Under the pieces are notes generated by a model that did not search any database, was not told where the DNA came from, and was given only the letters and a program-made list of their open reading frames with translations. Positions 23,375-31,227 of a stretch of 42,562 nt of DNA are shown here, in pieces. The DNA is from JAVBNW01 sp031551255 (GTDB lineage: Bacteria > Bacillota > Clostridia > Christensenellales > UBA1750). The position numbers and the translations under genes are program-made. Within the stretch, counting starts at the first letter, position 1. Each line of letters starts with the position of its first letter. The stretch spans positions 1 to 42,562 of the forward strand of contig JAVBNW010000075.1 in the NCBI GenBank assembly GCA_031551255.1, written 5' to 3'.

Positions 23375-25120
23375 TTAGCGCCTCCGCTTTGGGTCGACCG
23401 GCCGGGTGCGCGCATCCTCCTGCGCGTTGGAATGTCTGCGAGGCGCAACGGGGCGGGTCAATTCGTCCTCATCCGACACCTCTCGCACCGGTGGGATATG
23501 GTAGGAAGGGATCTCATCATAATCGGGGCGAGTGTCATCCTCATAAGCCGTAGCGCTATGTTGCTCCCACTTACGGCCTGACCGATCGCGCACAAAGAAG
23601 ATAATCAAAAGGATCACGCACAGGCCGATCAGCACGCCGACGATCGCAAGCGCAACCAGCAGCCCGTTCCCCCCCGATTGCGAGGGTGAAGCCCCGTCTC
23701 CCTCACCTTCCGAAGATACGGGCGCTTCCGAAGGCGTGGGCGTAAGCCATAGCGGCGTAGGCAAAGCGACGGGTTTGATGCCGATGGAAATTGCATCGGT
23801 AGTAGCCTGCACGCGCTGGCCGTCGGCCGTCTTTCCCTCCACGGTAAATACGAAATTTTTGTCGACATCGATCTGCACCGAGTACGGATACACCTTATCC
23901 ACCGCGGGGGCAATCTCTCCCCATGAGCCCTGCGGCAGAGGCCCCGCGTTCACCTCGCTGAGCGTCACATCCTTCAGCGCGGTCGCGCCGGTGTTCCCGA
24001 TCGTGATCGTAAAATTGACCTTCCCCGGCTCTTCCAGCGTGTACAGGTCGGGAACTGCGCGCAGGGTCAACACGCCGGATAACGCGGCCGTTTGCTGCGG
24101 CGCGTCTTCCACGACGATGCTGATGGTGTTGGAGCGAACGGTAACGGTAGCGCCGTCAGGATCCTTCGCCGCGACGACAAACGTCAAATCCATGGAATTT
24201 ACGGGCATGATCTTTTTTGTGCATACATAAGAATTATCCGGCGCAAGTAATGTAATGCCCGGCAGCATGCCCAACTGATCGTCGCTGATTTGGATATCCT
24301 GAAACGAGATATTGCCCTCGTTAAAGACCGTGCAACTGAGCGTCACCATTTCCCCCGACTTTACCTGGGTGACGTCCGACTTGAGCGCCACGGTCAGCTT
24401 CGGGTTGGAAATAGGCACGTACAGCGGCTCGATGCTTGCCGTAGAGCGCTGGCCCGTAGCGGAATTGACATAGCTTACCTTGGGGATGGAAGTCATGTCC
24501 TGCATCGCTCGCTGCGCGACGATGTATTCCTCACGCTGCCCGGGTATAAGGCGCGCTATGGTGGCGATGGGGCCGGTCAGTTCGTCGGAAATCTCGATAT
24601 CGGTCACATCCACCAAGCCGTCGTTTCTAAGGGAGTATGTAAAGTTGACGGTAGAGCCTATCTTAGCACTCGTAACGTTTGCGGTGCGCAAAAACGTCAG
24701 CCTCGCCTCGTTGGGCGCCGCCGGAACCCCTTCAAATACGACAAAGCTACCGCGCAAAGAGACCTCGGCCCCGTCAAAATCTTTATACTTGAGCACGACG
24801 GGAAACGGGAGCCCCAATTGGGAGACCGGTATGAATAGGTTCGTAACCGTATACTCGGCGGTACGTCCCGCTCCAATGCGGGACCATGATGCAATCGGTG
24901 CATCTCCGCCCTCTAAATACAGCGCCACGTCGGATATACTTTGCCCGGAATTGCCGGAATTCACCGTTATCGTCACGTTCAGATCCACCGATCCGCCCGC
25001 CACGATCGCATCCGGCGTCGGCGTAATGAAGAAATCCACCAACGTCACCGCCCGGGTTATGGGCGGAAGCGGCGCGACCACCAGCACAAGCGCCAGCAGC
25101 GCAAGCAGGATTTTTTTCAT
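23375..25120 (-). CDS. Surface-exposed CARDB/DUF11-type repeat protein with C-terminal membrane anchor
   Basis: 581 residues: an N-terminal signal peptide (KKILLALLALVLVVAPLPP), then about four Ig-like repeats of ~110 residues that each contain a pattern such as VNFTYSLRNDGLVDVTDIEI or VNFTITIGNTGATALKDVTL, typical of CARDB/DUF11 'N-(x)-G' adhesion-like modules. A Ser/Pro/Gly-rich linker (EAPVSSEGEGDGASPSQSGG), one membrane helix (LLVALAIVGVLIGLCVILLI) and a charged cytoplasmic tail rich in Asp and Arg follow. Probably membrane-anchored outside the cell; binding partner unknown. ATG 25120 gives the signal peptide directly. The nearest strong AGGAGG lies some 26-31 bases upstream, separated from the start by a GGGGG-TTTCA-CCCCC hairpin. 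Confidence 0.82.
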   Translation of the reverse strand: MKKILLALLALVLVVAPLPPITRAVTLVDFFITPTPDAIVAGGSVDLNVTITVNSGNSGQSISDVALYLEGGDAPIASWSRIGAGRTAEYTVTNLFIPVSQLGLPFPVVLKYKDFDGAEVSLRGSFVVFEGVPAAPNEARLTFLRTANVTSAKIGSTVNFTYSLRNDGLVDVTDIEISDELTGPIATIARLIPGQREEYIVAQRAMQDMTSIPKVSYVNSATGQRSTASIEPLYVPISNPKLTVALKSDVTQVKSGEMVTLSCTVFNEGNISFQDIQISDDQLGMLPGITLLAPDNSYVCTKKIMPVNSMDLTFVVAAKDPDGATVTVRSNTISIVVEDAPQQTAALSGVLTLRAVPDLYTLEEPGKVNFTITIGNTGATALKDVTLSEVNAGPLPQGSWGEIAPAVDKVYPYSVQIDVDKNFVFTVEGKTADGQRVQATTDAISIGIKPVALPTPLWLTPTPSEAPVSSEGEGDGASPSQSGGNGLLVALAIVGVLIGLCVILLIIFFVRDRSGRKWEQHSATAYEDDTRPDYDEIPSYHIPPVREVSDEDELTRPVAPRRHSNAQEDARTRPVDPKRRR

Positions 25121-25171
25121 GTATTCCCGGGGGTGAAACCCCCGCAAGCCTCCTTATATAACAATACTCTG

Positions 25172-25200
25172 ATTCTATTTTATAACGAAAAAAGTGTCAA
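25172..25200 (-). promoter_or_regulatory. Promoter of CARDB-type protein gene
   Basis: Consensus TTGACA (25195-25200), 17-bp spacer, TAGAAT (25172-25177) on the minus strand. The left end of repeat element copy II starts 18 bp upstream of the -35 box. Confidence 0.75.
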
Positions 25201-25218
25201 GATGCCGATCGCTGGCAA

Positions 25219-25621
25219 CTTCGTCGGCTCACACTGCGCTCTATCCCCCACGGCATTGCGATGCCGTAGGGGATTGGCGCTCCGTGGAGCCTCCTCTTCC
25301 ATAAAAGCACTGCGGCGCTTTTATGGATTAAGAACGACGGAGTAAGGAACGAAAACCGCGTTCTCCGTTCTTCTTAATCCCAAAAGCACTGCGGCGCGTA
25401 TATGGATTAAGAACGACGAAGCAAGGAACGGAAACCGCGTTCTTCATTCTTCCTCTTCCTCAAAAGCACTGCGGCGCTTTTATGGATAAAGAACGACGGA
25501 GTAAGGAACGAAAACCGCGTTCCTCGTTCTTCTTTCTCCTACAAGATACCTGCGCGCCATGTGGGAAGAGGAGATTCCACGCAGTGCCGCGGGAGACAGC
25601 GCGCAGTGCGAATCGACGAAG
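25219..25621. repeat. Modular palindromic element, copy II
   Basis: About 403 bp. Inverted ends CTTCGTCGGCTCACACTGCG... (25219-25241) and its partner 25599-25621 match at 19 of 23 positions. Next to the left end is a 14-pair hairpin with a TGCG loop (25243-25274) whose stem sequence differs from copy I yet pairs equally well (13 of 14). Then come a 12-pair hairpin (25299-25326), three tandem ~80-bp repeats, and a partial inverted TGCG hairpin near the right end. The right end abuts the TGA stop of the serine hydrolase gene without a gap. This explains the roughly 500 bp without a gene between the two neighbours. Confidence 0.8.
25303..25541. repeat. Three tandem ~80-bp direct repeats inside element copy II
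   Basis: Units start at 25303, 25382 and 25462 with AAAAGCACTGCGGCGC and continue through a GAACGACG(G/A)AG...GTTCTTC segment. Each unit holds a hairpin with a TGCG loop plus a second imperfect inverted repeat (GAACG.../...CGTTCTT). In the middle unit part of the hairpin arm has changed (GCGCGTATATGG). The units follow one another directly, so this is not a repeat-spacer array. Confidence 0.75.
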
Positions 25622-26752
25622 TCAGACACTTTGGAACCGTTCAAAAAATATCGCCTGCATTTCGTTGTACATGGACCAGAACGACCCTTCCTGGTTCGAC
25701 AGCATGCACAAGGTGATGTTAAGCGCAGGATAGTATGCCATGACGGCATCGACGCCCGCGTTGACGCCTTCCTTGTACATACAAAAAGTACTTCCATCCG
25801 ATTCGATGAATTCAAAGGCATACCCCGTGCGCCATGTGCCGAATTTTTTCCGGCGTGTAAAGGCACAATGCGGCGCGAGCATTCTATCGGTAAATTCCAC
25901 AGAAAGGAGGGCGCCGCTTCTGAGGGCTTGGATAAAGACGCACAGATCTTGGGCCGTACAAAACGCGCCGCCGTCCGCCGTTCCGATCGGCGGATATGAA
26001 TAGATATTTTTCTTCCATTGTATAAATTGCCCTTTTTCATCGCGGGCGGCGAAATATCCCTCGGCGGCATTGGGACATACCTCGTCCTTCGCGCCAAAAC
26101 AAGCGCTTTTCATCCCGGCGGGCGAAAACACGTGTTGGGCCACGAAGCTACGATAATCCATGCCTGTCAGCTTTTCGATCGCCAATCCCAGCAGGATGAA
26201 CGCACAATTGTTGTAGCGCACATCCGTGCCCGCCTGAAAGAGCGGCGGTTTATATGCGAACTGAGGTAGGAAATCTGCGCAATTCCGGATAGAATAATTG
26301 GGCTTATCCACAAACAGCGCGGCGTAATCCTCCCCCGCTTCCTCGTCGGCGTCGTCTGCGATGCCGGATGTATGGTTAAGAAGGCTTTCGATGGTTACAT
26401 CCTTGGGAATGGATGTGCCGCGCAAGTCGAGGATATCGCCTATCGCATCCGACAGCCTCAAAGCCCCCCGCTCGATGAGCATCAGCACGGCGACCGCGGT
26501 AAATGCTTTCGTGACGGACGCCGTATCGAACTTCGTATCCATGCGGTTGGGTACTTCAAAGTCCCTGTTTGCCAAGCCCGATGCAGCCGACAGCAGTACC
26601 TCGTCGCCTTTTTGGATCAGGCATGTGCCCGAAAAATCCTCTCGATAGCGAGCAAAAACATCCTCCAGACGATGCTTCAGTTTCTTCCCCTTCTTTCCAT
26701 CCGCTAAAAGCGGAGCGCCGCAACGCAATGTGGCGCTCCGCGGGCATCGCAT
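25622..26752 (-). CDS. Serine hydrolase, class C beta-lactamase family
   Basis: Up to 376 residues. ASVTK carries the SxxK nucleophile motif and DVRYNNCAF the Y-x-N motif; HTSGI and the C-terminal ADGGAFCTAQDL region also match the family. No signal peptide is visible. Substrate unknown; typical members are esterases or D-amino-acid peptidases. The start is uncertain: the frame opens with ATG 26752, but the first two dozen codons coincide with the hairpin terminator of the upstream gene and no ribosome binding site precedes that ATG. Homology appears to begin at LKHRLEDVF, whose first codon is CTG (26680) with AAGGGG 6 bases upstream, so a CTG start is plausible. The stop codon directly abuts repeat element copy II. 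Confidence 0.82.
   Translation of the reverse strand: MRCPRSATLRCGAPLLADGKKGKKLKHRLEDVFARYREDFSGTCLIQKGDEVLLSAASGLANRDFEVPNRMDTKFDTASVTKAFTAVAVLMLIERGALRLSDAIGDILDLRGTSIPKDVTIESLLNHTSGIADDADEEAGEDYAALFVDKPNYSIRNCADFLPQFAYKPPLFQAGTDVRYNNCAFILLGLAIEKLTGMDYRSFVAQHVFSPAGMKSACFGAKDEVCPNAAEGYFAARDEKGQFIQWKKNIYSYPPIGTADGGAFCTAQDLCVFIQALRSGALLSVEFTDRMLAPHCAFTRRKKFGTWRTGYAFEFIESDGSTFCMYKEGVNAGVDAVMAYYPALNITLCMLSNQEGSFWSMYNEMQAIFFERFQSV
26706..26741 (-). terminator. Intrinsic terminator after GH38-like gene
   Basis: 10-bp stem GCGGAGCGCC / GGCGCTCCGC followed by TTTT on the minus strand, starting 24 bases past the GH38-like stop. It overlaps the nominal 5' end of the serine hydrolase ORF. Confidence 0.75.
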
Positions 26753-26764
26753 CCAACGCGCGCC

Positions 26765-29131
26765 CTACCGAATCAAGCGGTATGTCTTGACCTGGCGCGG
26801 CAAAATGCGCGCCTTTTGCACCGGATCGGCGAGCGGATTCTCGAGCAGATCGGTTTCCTGAAGGGACAGGGCGCGCCCTTCATACGAAACGCTTATGTCG
26901 GCCTGCTTGCCCTCCATCTCAAACACGCGCAAATAGGGCTGCTCATCCTCGTGGTACAGCGCGGAGACGAACACGTTCTCCGGCGCGGAAATGGCCAACG
27001 GATGCGCGGCAATCATCCCGGCGGTATCCGCCCCGACGGCATGGAACGGCTGGTTGTACTCCAGCGCTCTGCGGTGAAGCTGCGCGGCCATCCAATCGCC
27101 CTGAAATGGGTATAGCGCAAGGTGCGTAACGTAGGCGCCGTTCAGAAAGTGCTTGCCGATCAGCCCCGGGGCCTGCCCGCCCAGCTCGCGCACGAGCGCG
27201 TTGGCATCCTGATAGAGGCTATCCGCGCGGGATCTCGTGCCGCTCCAGATGTAGTACATCGAAAACGCCAACGGCACGCTCAGGCCGCCATCCACCTCGC
27301 GGGTAGATTCCATGATGCCCCGGTTCAGGATCGCAAGGCCGCGTTCCTCGTCGCACAGCGCGGTCCACAACCCTCCCTCGATGTACGTGCGCCGCGTCGG
27401 CGCGACGCCGTAGGGCTGATCCCGAAGGCCTGTCGCATGCTCGGAAAGGTTGGGATAAAACTTCATCCGAAGCTTTTCTTCATGTTGGAACGCGGACATG
27501 GTGTCCCGCGTATCCTCGCTGGCCCTGCCAACCTTTTCGTCGCGAAACACGAGCTCCATCTTTGCGTCGATGCGCGGGAACGCATCGTAGAACGTCCACT
27601 CCGTTTTGTATGGAATGCCGCCGATCGTCCCCTCGTCCACGGCGATGACGGCGTGGGATTGTCGCTCTATGCGCCACGAGCCTACCTCTACGCGGAACTT
27701 CCCGTCCACCGTCGCGGCCAGGATGCCGCTGCGGCGGCCCTCTACAAATAGCTTGTACCCTGTCTTTTTCTCGGCGATCTGGTCAAAGCCGCCGTGCTCG
27801 CCGCATTGTACGGTGTAGTAGGGCGTATCGAGCACGCGCGTCTTTTCGTTCCAGACGCAGGCGCTGTTTACGCCTGGCGCCTTTGCCTCCACGCAGCTCC
27901 CCGCGGGGACGCCCGGGCACCATCCGCCCAATTCGGGGATCGGATCAAAGCGCTTCCAGGAGAGCGAGTTGAACCACGCGCAAGACTTCTGCCCCTTCAG
28001 GAAATCCTTGTCGATTTCCCTGAGGTTGCGGAAACCTTCGCCGAAATATTGCCTCGCATCCTCCTCGATGCCGCAGATCAGAATATCGTGGTGCTGGCAG
28101 ATGAGGATCATCTTCCACGCATCCACCAGCTGCCGCTTGTGGTGCCCCTTGTCCGCCATCAGCATCAGCGTATCGAGGTATTCGGTGGTGTATGCAAGGC
28201 TTTCGGCCTCGCGGCCCTTTTCCCACATCCAGTTGCCGCAATAGCCCCAGGGCATGCGCACAAAAAAGTCCTCCACGCCGGTCGTCATATCCACTTTCGG
28301 CGCGCCGACAGCATCCATGATCTCGCCGTCGATCACAAACGGAAAATCCGGATGCCCGGCGTAGCGCTCGGGTATGCCCTCGGGCTGGCGCGGGTCGTCC
28401 GCGCGGGAGGCGACGACGGCTTCGATGCGAGTCAAAAATTCCGCGCCGAACTCTTCGAGCATCTTAAACGGGTGGCGGTCGGGCGCGTCGGTGAGGATGC
28501 GGTTATCCAGCGTGTTAAAGCCGAACGGAAAGTTCTCCCTCGTGCGCTTGTCGTAGGTAAATCCGTTGTACTCGCAGTAGCTGGCCTGTCCTACATACGT
28601 GGGGATGGTAGCGATGCCCGCGATGCCGTCCAGGCCCTTCCAGTTGACCACCGCCTGGTCGATCTCGGGGTTTGCCCCGTACATCATGAAATGCGTGCGC
28701 ATGATCGCGCCCTCAAAGCCCGACATGGCCAAGAGCTGGGGCATCTGCGCGTGAAACGCGTGCTCGCTCATGATATAGACCAACGGCCTGCACCCGAAGA
28801 ATTGCTGGGCCGTGCGGATGCCCTGCGTCAGCTGCCTTACGTTGGATTCGCCGCCGATGTAAAAGCTGAGCGGCTGGCCGTAGGTGGAGGTCCCCATGCC
28901 GATCCTGCCCGGGTATTTGCGGAACAGAGCCACCATTTTCTGCATCAGCGCGGGGTCGTCCTTCTCGAGCGCGTCGTAGGTAAAGGCCTCGTTGTCCCAG
29001 CCGAGCTTAAAGCCCGGGTAGCGGGTAAGCCGTTCATCCTCGGTATCCAAAAGGTCGTCGATGGTCTTGTTGCCCCAGAGCACCTTGCCAAGATGCTCGT
29101 AGTTGGCGACGTAGACTTTCTTGCCTCCCAT
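26765..29131 (-). CDS. GH38-like alpha-mannosidase-family protein, divergent active site
   Basis: 788 residues with GH38 hallmarks in order: the GGGTYSQP-like segment GMGTSTYGQPLSFYIGGESNVRQL (residues ~78-101), FHAQMPQLLAMSGFEGAIMRTH (~127-148) and the zinc-site motif QHHD (~350), followed by a beta-rich C-terminal half. In canonical GH38 enzymes an early H-x-D supplies zinc ligands and a PDxFG Asp is the nucleophile; here I see no early H-x-D, and the matching segment reads MSEHAFH. It may therefore have altered chemistry or substrate. No signal peptide. Strong GGGAGGG before the ATG. Last gene of a cluster with a sugar oxidoreductase and a TIM-barrel isomerase, closed by a terminator. Confidence 0.82.
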   Translation of the reverse strand: MGGKKVYVANYEHLGKVLWGNKTIDDLLDTEDERLTRYPGFKLGWDNEAFTYDALEKDDPALMQKMVALFRKYPGRIGMGTSTYGQPLSFYIGGESNVRQLTQGIRTAQQFFGCRPLVYIMSEHAFHAQMPQLLAMSGFEGAIMRTHFMMYGANPEIDQAVVNWKGLDGIAGIATIPTYVGQASYCEYNGFTYDKRTRENFPFGFNTLDNRILTDAPDRHPFKMLEEFGAEFLTRIEAVVASRADDPRQPEGIPERYAGHPDFPFVIDGEIMDAVGAPKVDMTTGVEDFFVRMPWGYCGNWMWEKGREAESLAYTTEYLDTLMLMADKGHHKRQLVDAWKMILICQHHDILICGIEEDARQYFGEGFRNLREIDKDFLKGQKSCAWFNSLSWKRFDPIPELGGWCPGVPAGSCVEAKAPGVNSACVWNEKTRVLDTPYYTVQCGEHGGFDQIAEKKTGYKLFVEGRRSGILAATVDGKFRVEVGSWRIERQSHAVIAVDEGTIGGIPYKTEWTFYDAFPRIDAKMELVFRDEKVGRASEDTRDTMSAFQHEEKLRMKFYPNLSEHATGLRDQPYGVAPTRRTYIEGGLWTALCDEERGLAILNRGIMESTREVDGGLSVPLAFSMYYIWSGTRSRADSLYQDANALVRELGGQAPGLIGKHFLNGAYVTHLALYPFQGDWMAAQLHRRALEYNQPFHAVGADTAGMIAAHPLAISAPENVFVSALYHEDEQPYLRVFEMEGKQADISVSYEGRALSLQETDLLENPLADPVQKARILPRQVKTYRLIR

Positions 29132-29167
29132 CGGTTGCCCTCCCTTTCGCTCAAGTCCTCCTCGGCT

Positions 29168-30004
29168 CTACTTCGCCTTGTTTTGCTCGACAAGCTTCTC
29201 CCAATCAGGCTTTCCTTGATACGCCATGGGCGCGAGCACGCGCCGAAGCTGCGCAAGCTGCGCCGCGACGTTTGCGTATTCGTTGACGGACTTGTGGCTC
29301 TCCACCGTCCACACGCCGGCATAGCCCGCTTGGCTTAGCGGCGGGAACACGCGGTCCGCATCCAGGCAATGCTCAAAATCCAAATGGGTGTGCATCGCGC
29401 AGGGGATCATCCGCCGGTCGCAATCATCCTTTTCCTCGGCAGTTTTGGCCGTCTGCCAATTGCCAAGGTGAAGCAGCAGGCCGAAGTTCTTATCCGGCAC
29501 CGCCTCGAACAGGCGGCACACGGAGCCTAGGTCGGTAGAGGCGCCCCAGTGGTTTTCCGGCCCCATCTTCGCGCCGAACGCGTCGGCGAGCTTGCAATAC
29601 TGCGAAAACTTCTTCGCGGTGTATTCGAGCTTGTCGTCCGGGGCGACGGCATCGCGGATGCCCAGATCGAACCTGATGCTCCTTGCCCCCAGCACTTGTG
29701 CCGCCGCAATGCACTTAAGCGCGCGGTGCTCGTTATCCTGGCGCTGTGCGGGGTCGTCGTCCCATACGGCGGCGAGATCACAGCACAGGTTGCCCAGCGT
29801 CAGGCCGCGCTCGTCGAGGTTTTGGCGGATGAGCGCTAGATACTCCGGCTCGTAGCTTGCCAGGTGATAGTTCCAGATATCGACAAAATCGACGTTGTAG
29901 CGGTAGCGCGCGGATTCGAAGAAGCCGCATAGGTTCATCATGCCCGCGTTGACGATTCCGTGAAACGAGTAAGACGAAATGCCGAAGTTGCGATAGCCGT
30001 TCAT
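29168..30004 (-). CDS. Sugar phosphate isomerase/epimerase-like TIM-barrel protein
   Basis: 278 residues of the xylose-isomerase-like (AP endonuclease 2) barrel. Features include the N-terminal FGISSYSFHG strand, SIRFDLGIRD, FGAKMGPENHWGASTD (a metal-binding Glu on the barrel strand), LLLHLGNWQ, HTHLDFEH and the final strand GVWTVESHKSV with another ligand Glu. Members catalyse divalent-metal isomerisation, epimerisation or dehydration of sugars and inositols; the substrate is not determinable. GGGAGGAGG lies upstream of the ATG. It lies between the oxidoreductase gene and the GH38-like gene on the same strand with gaps of 30-36 bases, so the three form an operon. Confidence 0.85.
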   Translation of the reverse strand: MNGYRNFGISSYSFHGIVNAGMMNLCGFFESARYRYNVDFVDIWNYHLASYEPEYLALIRQNLDERGLTLGNLCCDLAAVWDDDPAQRQDNEHRALKCIAAAQVLGARSIRFDLGIRDAVAPDDKLEYTAKKFSQYCKLADAFGAKMGPENHWGASTDLGSVCRLFEAVPDKNFGLLLHLGNWQTAKTAEEKDDCDRRMIPCAMHTHLDFEHCLDADRVFPPLSQAGYAGVWTVESHKSVNEYANVAAQLAQLRRVLAPMAYQGKPDWEKLVEQNKAK

Positions 30005-30034
30005 GAAAAGCCTCCTCCCGATCGGTCGTATTGC

Positions 30035-31216
30035 CTACAAAAACGGATGCGGCGGATACGCAAGCTTGCCAAACGGCGCTTCCTGCCCGGCAAGAGCGAT
30101 GGATTGGCTCAGGTTTTCGATTTCATCTGCCGTCACCTCGCGCCCGAGCTTATCGCTTAAGAAGATGCCCTCGGATACCTGCATCGTCGCCAGCGCGATG
30201 GCGGCGGTATCGATGGGCTCGACATCACCGCGCAGCACGCCCACCCAATGCGCCACCGAGCCATCGAGCATCCAACGCCCGGGCTCGCTCTGGTGGCGGC
30301 GGTATTCCTCGGCGGAGACGTCCAACACCGTGGAGGCGGGGTACCCTGCGATCTGCGAATAGAACTTCAGGCTTTCGATCACCGAGCCGCCGGAGGCCAC
30401 CTCCGGCACGAACTGAATGCCGCCCTTGTTGCCATGCACCGACGACATCGGGAATTCTCCGCCCTGAATCGCCCAGGATTCCAGGATATCCATGCTCAAC
30501 CCGCCCTCGAAGCTGGCGAGGCCGAGCCCGAGCTCCTCGACATCGAAGCCGCCCTCGGCCTTGCGTACGGGGTCCATCGGCAATTCCTGATATACCCGCC
30601 CGGACACGCGTTCAAGCTTGGGCATGCCCATCACATACAAAAGCTGCGAAATGTGGTACACGCCCATATCGTACAGCGCGCCGTGCCCGGCCCAGCGGGT
30701 GGAATCGAATTCCTTCTCGCCGTAACCGTCCACAAACGGGCGCCCGCGCCTGCGATAGCCGTAGGAACGGGCGTGGTACAGCTTGCCAAGATAGCCCTCG
30801 TCGATGAGCTTCTTCGCGGCGTACGGCCCTCCGCCATAGATCATACTCAGCTGAATGTGCAGCTTTTTGCCGAGTTTTTCAGCCGCGGCCTTCATGGCCA
30901 ACGCGTCCACATACGAGCCGGCCATAGGCTTTTCACAATAGCAGTGCTTGCCCGCGCGCATTACATCGACGGAGATCGGTGCGTGCAGGTTGTTGTGCAG
31001 GCACACGTCCACGGCATCCAAATCGTCGCGGGCGATCAGCTCGCGGTAGTCGGTATATTGGTCTTTTATGCCGTAGCGCATGCAAAAGGCCGCAAGCTTT
31101 TCGTTTTTAAGGTCGCACGCGGCGGCGATGGTGACGCCGGGGATCTTGGCATACTGCTGTGCATGGGTATGGGCGATGATACCGGTTCCGATGATGCCGA
31201 TGCGGATTTCTTTCAT
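30035..31216 (-). CDS. Gfo/Idh/MocA family oxidoreductase
   Basis: 393 residues. The Rossmann loop is GIIGTGIIAH (residues ~6-15), the catalytic-lysine motif is CEKPMAGS (~94), and the C-terminal alpha/beta domain carries the YDMGVYHISQ helix typical of the family. Enzymes of this family oxidise or reduce sugars and polyols with NAD(P); with a TIM-barrel partner they can form 3-keto-sugar intermediates for glycoside cleavage. I chose ATG 31216 because AAGGAGG lies upstream and the Rossmann fold starts at once. That ribosome binding site overlaps the left end of repeat element copy III, so no promoter fits between them. Confidence 0.9.
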   Translation of the reverse strand: MKEIRIGIIGTGIIAHTHAQQYAKIPGVTIAAACDLKNEKLAAFCMRYGIKDQYTDYRELIARDDLDAVDVCLHNNLHAPISVDVMRAGKHCYCEKPMAGSYVDALAMKAAAEKLGKKLHIQLSMIYGGGPYAAKKLIDEGYLGKLYHARSYGYRRRGRPFVDGYGEKEFDSTRWAGHGALYDMGVYHISQLLYVMGMPKLERVSGRVYQELPMDPVRKAEGGFDVEELGLGLASFEGGLSMDILESWAIQGGEFPMSSVHGNKGGIQFVPEVASGGSVIESLKFYSQIAGYPASTVLDVSAEEYRRHQSEPGRWMLDGSVAHWVGVLRGDVEPIDTAAIALATMQVSEGIFLSDKLGREVTADEIENLSQSIALAGQEAPFGKLAYPPHPFL

Positions 31217-31227
31217 AGTCAATCCTC

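Noticed and set aside
25303..25541. Possible CRISPR-like array
   Set aside because: The ~80-bp units are directly adjacent with no unique spacers, each contains its own hairpin, and no cas gene is present.
25209..25631. Target-site duplication flanking element copy II
   Set aside because: Left flank GGCAA and right flank TCAGA do not match; copies I and III also show no clear direct repeats, so no duplication is claimed.
27794..29338. 514-codon open frame antisense to the GH38-like and TIM-barrel genes
   Set aside because: It is a shadow of GC-rich codons on the other strand; the product has no recognisable domains, whereas the minus-strand proteins are clear family members.
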